Both the position numbers and the translations under genes were made by a program. From the NCBI GenBank assembly GCA_003476475.1, contig DMUD01000182.1:1-7672 (forward strand): a stretch of 7,672 nt of DNA, written 5' to 3'. Source of the DNA: Cytophagales bacterium (GTDB lineage Bacteria > Bacteroidota > Bacteroidia > Cytophagales > UBA9547). Each line of letters begins with the position of its first letter. Position 1 is the stretch's first letter. Below are positions 1 through 7,053 of the stretch, piece after piece. The notes under the pieces were generated by a model. That model did not search any database and had not been told where the DNA came from. It saw only the letters and a program-made list of their open reading frames with translations.

Positions 1-508
1 CGGTAATGACCTTTTTTTCACCCGCCACGCCACCCACTTCGGCATTGGAAAAATGCCGTACAATTTTCAGTAAAGCTTGTTTGTTCAACAAGGTATTGGC
101 ATCGCAAAAAACGACAATGGCTGTATCGACATACTGCATTGCCCTGTTTACAGCCGAAATTTTGCCCAATCTTTCGGGTTTGTGCATAAGAAATATACCT
201 TGGTGTTTGGAAATCAGTTCTACGGTTCGGTCGTCCGAACCATCGGTCACAAACACAATCTTGAGTTTGTCTTTTGGGTATTCCAATTCCAAGCAATTTT
301 GAATCTTCTTTTCTATAAAATCCTCTTCGTTGTAGGTCGCTATAAGCAATGTAACAGAAGGAATGAATGTACTTTCATGTAATTTTGAGGTTTTTGGTTT
401 AAAAATCTTTTTAATCTTGTTTAGTACAAACAGAACCAATCCGTAGCCCACATAGGTATAAAACACCGTGACGAGCATACACCAGAACAATAATTTTAAT
501 AATAGCAT
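1..508 (-). CDS. Family 2 glycosyltransferase, N-terminal part (runs off the left edge)
   Basis: Read leftward from ATG at 508, the frame is open for 169 codons to the window edge, so the C-terminal part is missing. The first 30 residues are a hydrophobic membrane anchor. A GT-A fold follows with the usual family 2 motifs: SVTLLIATYNEE (51-62) at the nucleotide-binding edge, TDGSDD (88-93), a conserved GK (115-116) and N121, CDAN (135-138) at the metal-binding DxD position, and AGEKKV (162-167). Proteins of this kind transfer a sugar from a nucleotide-sugar donor at the cytoplasmic face of the inner membrane and often carry C-terminal membrane spans, which cannot be checked here. The ATG lies 5 bp past the stop of the upstream glycosyltransferase, so the two are almost certainly co-transcribed. 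An in-frame ATG at codon 11 is a less likely start because it would cut the anchor. The family call is firm. The sugar and acceptor cannot be told from sequence. Confidence 0.9.
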   Translation of the reverse strand, partial: MLLLKLLFWCMLVTVFYTYVGYGLVLFVLNKIKKIFKPKTSKLHESTFIPSVTLLIATYNEEDFIEKKIQNCLELEYPKDKLKIVFVTDGSDDRTVELISKHQGIFLMHKPERLGKISAVNRAMQYVDTAIVVFCDANTLLNKQALLKIVRHFSNAEVGGVAGEKKVIT

Positions 509-513
509 GGCTT

Positions 514-1710
514 TTATGGTTTAGCGTTCAATACTTCTTTCAGACTCACATTTTTTGTTTTCGTGGTGGCCAGGAAACTTGTTTTCGTGTCCTTCATGCT
601 AAAAATTGCCTTCAATTGGTTCCACACAAAAAGTGGCGCATACAACAGCGCGGCAATGACCTTTTTGGGTACTGCGCCAAAAGCCATAGCCCAAGCAACA
701 TTGGCCAAAAACAGGACAAACCCTATTTGAAGAAAAATGAAAGCTGGGATGGAAAGAAAGACCAAAATTACGCTTCCCAATACCCAGCATGTAGCGAGCA
801 AGAAAAGCGGGGGAATGAGAATGGTGTATGCAAAAAGTGTTTGGTTCAAACTGCCTTTGGCTATGCCTTGCAAAAGCAACTGGAAACCCGTGGCAAGATG
901 TTGAAAATAGGAAGCAATCCACCTGGTGCGCTGTCTTTTCACTTGTGACGCGCTCGACACTTTTTCGTCGTACACGATCGCTTTTTGGGCAAAAGCGATT
1001 CTATGCCCATTTTTGACCAAAAAAACTTGTAGCATTTTGTCTTCGGCAATAATTATCTTGCCTTTTTCGTGTGGCATTGTTTGTTTCAAAAAGCGAGTAA
1101 ACAAGCCCATTTCAACCGACATGCCCGAACCGGCAATGGTGGCCGAAGAACCTAATCGAAAAGGCACAAAGCGTTGGGTATAGTTGTAATAATATTCACC
1201 GAATGCATCGAGGCAGGCCATGACACTATCTAGATTTTTTGCCACCCTTCGGCCTTGTACCACGGCATAGTCTTGTGCGTGGTATGCTTGTATTTCTTCC
1301 AAAAATGCGGGATGAGCCAAATTGTCGGGGTCGAATACCACAAGGTGGCTGTGGGCTCTTTTGAATTGGTTTAACGCCAACTGTATAGATTTCAGTTTGG
1401 AATGAAGCGGAAGTGGGGGATTTAAAACCGTAAGCCGTTCGTGTTTGGTGTCGCATGTTTTGGAACCACAATCGTCGGCTACCAAATAAATGTGGAAAAA
1501 GGGATAGTGTTGAAGAAGGAGGGAGTCCACTGCATTTTTGGCACAATCCAAGTCTTTGTAGGCCGTCACTACACAGGCGAAATCGGCTACAGTGGTATTG
1601 GAAATTTTTTTGGACTTGCGTGGTAGCGCTTGTGCTAGCACCGAAAGGAACCAAGGTAGGGCCGCAAATGCCCAGAATAAACAAACGAATAGGGTTGAAA
1701 TAAAGTACAT
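514..1710 (-). CDS. Membrane-anchored family 2 glycosyltransferase (processive-type motifs)
   Basis: This complete 398-aa protein has an N-terminal membrane anchor (about 1-28), a cytoplasmic GT-A domain (about 40-270) and roughly three C-terminal hydrophobic spans (about 290-368). Visible family 2 motifs are VVTAYKD (47-53), VADDCG (77-82), FDPDN (126-130) at the DxD position, AGSGMS (193-198), AED (222-224) for the catalytic base, and QRTRW (260-264), the Q-x-x-R-W motif seen in cellulose/chitin/hyaluronan-synthase-like enzymes. It probably adds a sugar to a lipid-linked or growing glycan at the inner membrane. Q-x-x-R-W is typical of processive enzymes, but many Bacteroidota proteins with this layout add a single sugar, so processivity is unproven. 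It is the first gene of the leftward arm, and the second glycosyltransferase follows after 5 bp. The ATG at 1710 has no clear Shine-Dalgarno sequence, as is usual in Bacteroidota. The substrate is unknown. Confidence 0.9.
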   Translation of the reverse strand: MYFISTLFVCLFWAFAALPWFLSVLAQALPRKSKKISNTTVADFACVVTAYKDLDCAKNAVDSLLLQHYPFFHIYLVADDCGSKTCDTKHERLTVLNPPLPLHSKLKSIQLALNQFKRAHSHLVVFDPDNLAHPAFLEEIQAYHAQDYAVVQGRRVAKNLDSVMACLDAFGEYYYNYTQRFVPFRLGSSATIAGSGMSVEMGLFTRFLKQTMPHEKGKIIIAEDKMLQVFLVKNGHRIAFAQKAIVYDEKVSSASQVKRQRTRWIASYFQHLATGFQLLLQGIAKGSLNQTLFAYTILIPPLFLLATCWVLGSVILVFLSIPAFIFLQIGFVLFLANVAWAMAFGAVPKKVIAALLYAPLFVWNQLKAIFSMKDTKTSFLATTKTKNVSLKEVLNAKP

Positions 1711-1799
1711 GTGTTTGTGGTTGGTTTGATTGAAGTTCTGCCTATGTGGTACATTTTTTTCATCCCTGCTCGTTGATTATGAATGTTTTAGGCTTTAAA

Positions 1800-1821
1800 C
1801 CAATATTTACGAGAATATTGG
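1800..1821. promoter_or_regulatory. Perfect 8-bp inverted repeat, possible operator
   Basis: The arms CCAATATT (1800-1807) and AATATTGG (1814-1821) are exact reverse complements separated by 6 bp. The arm length and short spacer resemble the site of a dimeric transcription factor more than a terminator, since the stem is AT-rich and no T-tract follows. It lies between the two divergent operons, about 90 bp from the left start codon and 75 bp from the right one. The function is inferred from position and symmetry only. Confidence 0.45.
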
Positions 1822-1849
1822 AATTCCTACGCCGTACAATTTAAATTTA
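1818..1849 (+). promoter_or_regulatory. Possible Bacteroidota-type promoter for the co-polymerase operon
   Basis: TTG at 1818-1820 and TAAATTTA at 1842-1849 are 21 bp apart. The second box matches the known Bacteroidota -7 consensus TAnnTTTG at all fixed positions except the last. Transcription would then begin near 1856 and leave a leader of about 40 nt before the ATG at 1896. The -33 box sits in the right arm of one inverted repeat and the -7 box overlaps the left arm of the other. AT-rich sequence gives such matches by chance, so this is tentative. Confidence 0.3.
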
Positions 1850-1870
1850 GAAAAATCGGGTTAAATTGTA
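1835..1870. promoter_or_regulatory. Perfect 10-bp inverted repeat, possible operator
   Basis: TACAATTTAA (1835-1844) and TTAAATTGTA (1861-1870) are exact reverse complements with a 16-bp spacer. The arm centres are 26 bp apart, about two and a half helical turns. It ends 25 bp before the co-polymerase start codon and covers the likely -7 region, where a bound repressor would block transcription. If the transcript starts near 1856 the RNA would hold only the right arm, so a DNA-binding site is more likely than an RNA hairpin. No regulator gene is in the window. Confidence 0.45.
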
Positions 1871-1895
1871 GTAAGGAAATGGACAATTAATAAAA

Positions 1896-4130
1896 ATGGA
1901 ATTTACCTACTTCACCAAACTACTAAAAAGAAAATGGTACCTACTGGCAGTAACAAGTGTCACGGCAGCCTCGCTCACATTTGGTTTGCTCACCCTGAAA
2001 CCAAGGCAGTACTATTGCAAGGCTCAAATTTCGGCTGGCATTACCGACAACAATCGGGTTTCTTTCGAAAAGTCGGAACTGAGCTGGAACGAGATCAATA
2101 ACAGGTTCACCAACTTCTTGGAATTTCTCAATTCTAATGAAATTTATTACATGCTAGGCTACCGGCTTATGCTGTTGGACATAGAAACCAAGGGCGCATA
2201 CAAAACGGATGAATACATGCTGCTCAGAAAAAAATATGACCAGGAATCACTTGAAGACGTGGCAACGCGCATGCGAGTGCATTACAAAGCATTGAAAATA
2301 CCCGATTTGCGCAATAAAGAAGATGCCCTTATACAAGAGGTACTAAAAGCCATGTACATAGACCCCGATAATCTGAGAAATATTTTGAGTGTTTCGCGTA
2401 TTCCGGGTTCAGACTACATAAAAGTAGAAGTGAAAACCAAAAATCCCGATTTGTCGTGTCAGTTGGTCAATTCCTATTGCGAAGAAGCGATACGGCTGCA
2501 CAACGAAAATGAGATTAAAAATGCCGAAAAATCGGTCGCATTTTTCAAAACCCTACTCACCACCAAAAGGGCTGCTTTTGAAAAGAAACTCGACTCGCTG
2601 GCACGAGTAAAAGCAGGCAGCCAAGTAGTAAATTTTGGTTCGGAAAGCGAAGCACAAATAGGACGCATTTCGGAACTTGAAAATTTGAAAAATGAAACAG
2701 TTCGAAAAATTACCGGACTTAGAAGAGCCATTGCCAATATTGACGTGCAGCTGGGCGAAACCGAGAAAAAAAGTAAAGAAAACAACCTCACCAATTATAC
2801 TATTCTGAATCTTAAAAACAAAATAGAACACCTGAACGACAGGTACATAGGCAGTGGTTTTGCCAATAAGGCAATGGCCGACACACTGGCAACTTTAAAA
2901 TTGCAACTCGAAAAACAGATTTTGCTATTAGGCAACGAATTGTATGGCGACAACAAATCGGCGCACAAAGAATTGCGCACTAAAAAAATGGACTATGAAG
3001 TGGAACTGGCCATGGCAGAGGCAGGACTGAATACTATAGAAGCCACCATTGTAAACAACCGAGGCAATTTGACAAAATTTGTAGGAAACGAAGCAGCGCT
3101 TACGCCCTTGGAAATGGCTGTGAACGTGTCGAAGGAAGAATACACCCGTATCGTGGACAAATACAACGATGCCATCAATACCGCCATGAAAAATGGGGCA
3201 TTGGTCAGGCAAATTGAGATAGGCCAGCCAGCCGGCCAACCAGAACCCGCCAATAGGATTATGTATTCGAGCGTAGCAGCCACAGCCTCTTTGTTGCTCG
3301 GCATGACGGTTTTGTTTTTAGTGGTTTATTTCGATAATTCCATCAAAAACCCCGAAAATTTCATCAGAAAAACGGGTTTGCCTTTGCTGGCTTTCGTGTA
3401 CAAAGTGCCTGCCAATTCAGAAAACGTGGATAGGATGTTTTTTGACACACAAGATTATGTAAACAAGGATGTGAAACACAAGGAACAACTGCGCAACCTT
3501 CGCTACGAGATAGAAAACAGCCGCCAAAATATTTTTCTTTTTACCAGTCCTGGCAAAGGGAATGGCAAATCGTTTGTCATCATTTCTTTGGCCTATTCCT
3601 TTATCTTAAACTACAAAAGGGTACTCATTATCGATACCAATTTCAAAAACAACACCCTTTCCGTTTTGTACAATGCCGATAGCGGAAATGAAAATTATTT
3701 CTATCAACCACAAAGAAAACTACTGAACGAAAACAATAACGTGTTTTCTATCGAAAAAAGACACCACCACACCGAAAGTGAAAATGCCGATACAATCATT
3801 CAACAAACAAGGGTGGAAGGATTAGATATCCTGAGCTGCAATAAAAACGACCTTTCACCTTCAGAGATATTTCATGGCAAGAAGTTCGATTCCTTACTGG
3901 CAACACTGCGCAAAAAATATGATTATATTTTTATGGAAGGGCCATGCCTAAACCTATACTCCGACACCAAAGAGCTTTCTTCCTATGCAGAAAAAGTAAT
4001 CGGCGTTTTTGCAGCCAACAAGCCCATTAGTCAAATAGACAAGGAATCTATCAAATACTTAAAATCAATCGGACAAAAGTATTTGGGAAGCATTTTGAAC
4101 AAAGTGGAAATAGATGACCTCACGATTTAA
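1896..4130 (+). CDS. Wzz/Wzc-like polysaccharide co-polymerase with degenerate BY-kinase domain
   Basis: This 744-aa inner-membrane protein has the layout of PCP-2a co-polymerases, which set chain length and link synthesis to export. Residues 13-34 form the first membrane span, and a large periplasmic region with charged, coiled-coil-like stretches (about 205-385) follows. A segment like the conserved pre-membrane region (TPLEMAVNVSKEEY, 403-416) and a Pro/Gly stretch with GQPAGQPEP (443-451) lead to the second span at about 455-479. The cytoplasmic domain keeps the E-x-x-R-x-x-R oligomerisation motif (E530, R533, R536), a P-loop (TSPGKGNGKS, 550-559) and a Walker A' strand ending in D580. 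The Walker B strand reads YIFMEGP (677-683), with E681 where BY-kinases have Asp, and N582 replaces the second Walker A' Asp. The tail lacks the usual tyrosine cluster. It may therefore be a weak kinase or a non-catalytic ATP-binding regulator. The ATG at 1896 follows an A-rich leader. It is first in the rightward operon. Confidence 0.9.
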   Translation: MEFTYFTKLLKRKWYLLAVTSVTAASLTFGLLTLKPRQYYCKAQISAGITDNNRVSFEKSELSWNEINNRFTNFLEFLNSNEIYYMLGYRLMLLDIETKGAYKTDEYMLLRKKYDQESLEDVATRMRVHYKALKIPDLRNKEDALIQEVLKAMYIDPDNLRNILSVSRIPGSDYIKVEVKTKNPDLSCQLVNSYCEEAIRLHNENEIKNAEKSVAFFKTLLTTKRAAFEKKLDSLARVKAGSQVVNFGSESEAQIGRISELENLKNETVRKITGLRRAIANIDVQLGETEKKSKENNLTNYTILNLKNKIEHLNDRYIGSGFANKAMADTLATLKLQLEKQILLLGNELYGDNKSAHKELRTKKMDYEVELAMAEAGLNTIEATIVNNRGNLTKFVGNEAALTPLEMAVNVSKEEYTRIVDKYNDAINTAMKNGALVRQIEIGQPAGQPEPANRIMYSSVAATASLLLGMTVLFLVVYFDNSIKNPENFIRKTGLPLLAFVYKVPANSENVDRMFFDTQDYVNKDVKHKEQLRNLRYEIENSRQNIFLFTSPGKGNGKSFVIISLAYSFILNYKRVLIIDTNFKNNTLSVLYNADSGNENYFYQPQRKLLNENNNVFSIEKRHHHTESENADTIIQQTRVEGLDILSCNKNDLSPSEIFHGKKFDSLLATLRKKYDYIFMEGPCLNLYSDTKELSSYAEKVIGVFAANKPISQIDKESIKYLKSIGQKYLGSILNKVEIDDLTI

Positions 4131-4142
4131 TAAGCATTTCTT

Positions 4143-5477
4143 TTGAATACAAAGAAATATTGGCTCAATTCTGGATTATACACCTTGGCAGAAAGGTTTT
4201 CGGCCTTGGTGTTAGGCTTTGGCTCATTCTTTATACTGGTAAGAACTGCAAGCAAAGAAACGTTTGGTGTTTGGGCGCTATTTTTGTCGGTCACAACCCT
4301 TATTGAACTAGCACGAAACGGACTGATACAGAATGCCCTTATCAAACACCTGACCACGGCTGTGGAAGTGGAAAAAAAGGAAATCATGACGGCCTCTTTC
4401 GTTTTAAATGTGATTCTTACTTCTATAAGCGCACTTGGACTCTATTTTCTTGCCCCTTTTTTGGCCAGTTACTGGCACTCGCCCTTGTTGTTGCCCATGT
4501 TCAGGTATTACATTTTTACCACTGTGGTACTCGTATTTTTCTCTCAGTTCAGTTTTATTCAACAGGCCAATTTCGATTTCAAAGGCATTTTGGTGAGCAC
4601 CTTGCTACGGCAGGCATGCTTTTTTCTGTATATTCTATTTGTATTTGTAAGTAGTACTGCTCCCGACCTGGTCGAAATGGTGAATGTTCAAACAATGGCG
4701 GCTTGTGTAGGGAGCTTGTTTGCAGCCGTGTATGTCAGAAAATACGTGTCTTTTTCGAAAAAAGTCAATTGGCGATGGGTCTTGAAATTGTTCCATTACG
4801 GCAAATTTGTGTTTGGTACCAACATTAGTTCGGTTTTCTTCAAAACGGCCGACCAAATGATACTTGGCAATTTGAAAACAAGCGTGGAAGTAGGGGCTTA
4901 CAACGCAACAGCTCGAATCTCCAATTTGTTTGAAGTGCCAATAACGTCGGTAGCCTCTGTAGTTTTTCCTCAAAGCTCCAAAAGAATACACCAAGAGGGC
5001 AGCTTGGCGGCAAAACAGTTGTATGAAAAATCGGTAGCCGTAATGTTGTCCTTGGTTCTTCCTGCGGTGCTATTTGTGTTTTTATTTCCCAAGTTTGTTC
5101 TCATCGTTCTCACAGGCAGAAACTATACCGAAATGGCTTTTGTGCTGCAGCTTGTGGTGGTTCAAAATCTTTTCCTGCCTTTTCTTAGGCAATTTGGTAC
5201 CATTCTAGACTCTGAAGGTAGCCCTCATCTCAATTTTTACTTCCTCATTGTAAACGCCGCATTGAATATTTTAGTAAATTATTACACGATAAGCCTTTAC
5301 GGAGTGGAAGGTGCAGCAACAGGCTCGTTGATAGTATGTGTAGTATGTACCCTTTTCACCATTTGGTACATGCGAAAGAAGTTTGGGGTGAGTGTGCGAA
5401 ATACCTTTTCACTCCTTGCAGACATCTATCAAAACATCATAGTACTCATCAAAAACCGCTATTTCTACAAAAAATAA
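4143..5477 (+). CDS. Wzx-type polysaccharide flippase (MOP superfamily), TTG start
   Basis: This 444-aa, strongly hydrophobic protein has about a dozen membrane spans and belongs to the polysaccharide biosynthesis flippase family. Such proteins move undecaprenyl-linked repeat units from the cytoplasmic to the periplasmic face of the inner membrane. Family features are the amphipathic N-terminus leading into span 1 (KKYWLNSGLYTLAERFS, 4-20), the early FGVWAL segment (41-46), and the mid-protein stretch around KTADQMILG (234-242) followed by VGAYNATARIS. The frame has a stop at 4131-4133 and no ATG until codon 82 (4386), which would delete the first two spans. TTG at 4143 is the only reasonable initiator and gives the expected family N-terminus. 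It begins 12 bp after the co-polymerase stop, so the two genes are in one operon. The glycan carried is unknown. Confidence 0.9.
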   Translation: MNTKKYWLNSGLYTLAERFSALVLGFGSFFILVRTASKETFGVWALFLSVTTLIELARNGLIQNALIKHLTTAVEVEKKEIMTASFVLNVILTSISALGLYFLAPFLASYWHSPLLLPMFRYYIFTTVVLVFFSQFSFIQQANFDFKGILVSTLLRQACFFLYILFVFVSSTAPDLVEMVNVQTMAACVGSLFAAVYVRKYVSFSKKVNWRWVLKLFHYGKFVFGTNISSVFFKTADQMILGNLKTSVEVGAYNATARISNLFEVPITSVASVVFPQSSKRIHQEGSLAAKQLYEKSVAVMLSLVLPAVLFVFLFPKFVLIVLTGRNYTEMAFVLQLVVVQNLFLPFLRQFGTILDSEGSPHLNFYFLIVNAALNILVNYYTISLYGVEGAATGSLIVCVVCTLFTIWYMRKKFGVSVRNTFSLLADIYQNIIVLIKNRYFYKK

Positions 5478-5570
5478 ATGAATAAAGCCGATGTGCTAAA
5501 ATACCATTTCGCATTGTGGTTTTGTGGCTTGGCCTTGCTTGCCATTTTTGCCAAAGTGGTCTTTATGTGA
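5478..5570 (+). CDS. Possible 30-aa single-span membrane peptide
   Basis: An ATG at 5478 directly abuts the flippase stop TAA (5475-5477) and opens a 30-codon frame ending in TGA at 5568. The predicted peptide has a short polar N-terminus (MNKADVLKYH) followed by an unbroken hydrophobic stretch at about residues 11-25 and a KVVFM end, so it would be a single membrane helix. It fills most of the 112-bp gap between the flippase and polymerase genes, and the back-to-back stop and start favour translational coupling. I do not recognise a family. It could be a small membrane subunit or accessory of the flippase or polymerase, or simply a chance open frame. It is too short for codon statistics to decide. 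Confidence 0.5.
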   Translation: MNKADVLKYHFALWFCGLALLAIFAKVVFM

Positions 5571-5589
5571 AACGACTCCAACTACAAAC

Positions 5590-7053
5590 ATGAAAAAAAA
5601 CCAACACGTTTGGCCGAAGCCGCCTTTCCTATCTTTCATAATAGGTAAAAATTTGGCCATTGGGGTAGTGGTTTTTACCCTTGGCTTGTGTGTGGCCATG
5701 GCCATTTCAGAACTGGGGATTGAGTACGGACATATAGCCTTAGTGTTGGCAATAGGGATTCCGATACTGCTTTGTGCCAGTTCGTACTTGCATGTGGGTG
5801 TATTCATCACCTTTGTGGCCTCGTTTTTTATTTTGGGGATATTGCGATACATCCATGCGCCCCTAGGCTTGGCTATTGATTTCTTGATTCTCTATTTGCT
5901 TTTGGTAATGATTGTCCAAATAGGGAGGGAAAAAACTTGGTCTTTTGCCCACAATTCTATAGGCCTATTGGTGTTGGTTTGGATTCTTTACAACATTTTG
6001 CAAGTTGCCAACCCATTTGCGTATTCGAGGCAGGCCTGGGCCTACTCCATTAGGGGCATGGCCGGGGCCATGGTTTTTTTCTACATCTGCCTGTATAGTT
6101 TTACAAGCCTAAAGCTTGTGCAATATTTTATCCAAACTTGGGTTTTTCTAAGTTTATTGTTGGCCGTATATGCTCTTTTTCAAGAGTTTCATGGCCTTTT
6201 GCCTTCGGAAGAAGCGTGGATTAGGGCAGACGAAGAGCGCTTCAACCTTTACTACAACTGGGGGCGTTTTCGCAAATTTTCTTTCTTCAGCGACCCTACT
6301 ACTTTTGGCATTACAGTAGCTTACACTTCGGTGTTGTGCTTGGTTTTAAGCATGGGGCCCGTTTCTATTTTCCAACGCCTTTACTACTGGGCAGCGGCAG
6401 GTATTATGGCTTTTTCCATGCTGTTTTCTGGCACTCGAACGGCCTATTTGCTACTTCCCATTGGCCTTGTCTTTCTTACCATCATTACACTCAAACGATT
6501 GTTTGTTGTACTCTCTGTCTTCTTCTTGGCTGTTGGAACGGGCATCATCCTTTCTCCTATTCAAAGCATTGGGCCGTTAGATTCCAATGCTCTTGAACGA
6601 CTTCGTTCGGCCTTCACTCCTAAAGAAGACCCTTCTTTTCAGGTTCGGCTTAAAAACCAAGAGTTTATCAAACCGTTTATTCAACAACACCCTATAGGAG
6701 CCGGTTTGGGTAGCGTGGGTGGCTGGGGAAAAAGGTTTTCGCCCCAATCGGAACTGGCCAGCTTTCCGCCCGATAGTGGTTTTGTGAAAATTGCCGTGGA
6801 GCTGGGTTGGATTGGGTTGGCATTGTATTGCGTCCTGCTTTTTGCAGTGCTCAAAACTGGCATAAAAAATTATTATGTGATGCAAAATCCCTTACTGAAA
6901 AACCTACAAGCGGGTATTTTGTGTGTGCTTTTTTGCCTAATCGTAGCCAACTATGTGCAAGAAGCCATTACCATGTATCCTACTTCGCTCATTTTTTATG
7001 CCGGAATGGCCTTTGTAACACTGCTACCAAACTTCGAAAAAAATGAAACATAA
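5590..7053 (+). CDS. O-antigen ligase / Wzy-type polymerase family membrane protein
   Basis: This 487-aa inner-membrane protein has about eleven or twelve hydrophobic spans and a large polar loop near residues 323-400, the architecture of the Wzy_C (O-antigen ligase) family. Family signatures are GRFRKFSFFSDPTTFG (225-240), LFSGTRTAYL (278-287) and, in and after the loop, HPIGAGLGSVG (367-377) followed by PPDSGFVKIAVELGWIGL (393-410). Members join glycan units or transfer finished glycans at the periplasmic face. Polymerase and ligase cannot be separated on sequence, but the flippase and co-polymerase next door favour a Wzy-like polymerase. I chose ATG at 5590, 19 bp after the small upstream frame. 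A GTG at 5524 would add 22 polar, poorly typical residues and overlap that frame. The last 11 bp overlap the next gene. Confidence 0.87.
   Translation: MKKNQHVWPKPPFLSFIIGKNLAIGVVVFTLGLCVAMAISELGIEYGHIALVLAIGIPILLCASSYLHVGVFITFVASFFILGILRYIHAPLGLAIDFLILYLLLVMIVQIGREKTWSFAHNSIGLLVLVWILYNILQVANPFAYSRQAWAYSIRGMAGAMVFFYICLYSFTSLKLVQYFIQTWVFLSLLLAVYALFQEFHGLLPSEEAWIRADEERFNLYYNWGRFRKFSFFSDPTTFGITVAYTSVLCLVLSMGPVSIFQRLYYWAAAGIMAFSMLFSGTRTAYLLLPIGLVFLTIITLKRLFVVLSVFFLAVGTGIILSPIQSIGPLDSNALERLRSAFTPKEDPSFQVRLKNQEFIKPFIQQHPIGAGLGSVGGWGKRFSPQSELASFPPDSGFVKIAVELGWIGLALYCVLLFAVLKTGIKNYYVMQNPLLKNLQAGILCVLFCLIVANYVQEAITMYPTSLIFYAGMAFVTLLPNFEKNET

Larger units (their letters stand above)
1711..1895. promoter_or_regulatory. 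Divergent intergenic control region
   Basis: This 185-bp AT-rich gap separates the leftward glycosyltransferase pair from the rightward co-polymerase operon, so it should carry the promoters of both. It holds two perfect inverted repeats, at 1800-1821 and 1835-1870, listed separately. I see no open reading frame of note in it. I could not find a convincing leftward promoter box. Confidence 0.7.

Noticed and set aside
18..296. 92-codon minus-strand open frame
   Set aside because: It is a shadow in another phase of the partial glycosyltransferase, which shows all family 2 motifs.
1800..1870. Transcription terminator reading of the two dyads
   Set aside because: The stems are AT-rich, no T-tract follows, and the region separates divergent genes, where no transcript ends.
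1879..1890. Three-codon leader frame (ATG GAC AAT TAA) after AAGGA upstream of the co-polymerase
   Set aside because: The frame is too short to mean anything, and the AAGGA is too close to this ATG and too far from the one at 1896.
3222..3248. Short GC-rich near-repeat (GGCCAGCCAGCCGGCCAACC)
   Set aside because: It encodes the Pro/Gly stretch expected just before the second membrane span of co-polymerases, so coding explains it.
5524..5589. A GTG-initiated 22-residue N-terminal extension of the polymerase
   Set aside because: The added residues are atypical, overlap the 30-codon frame in another phase, and the ATG at 5590 gives a normal N-terminus just before the first membrane span.
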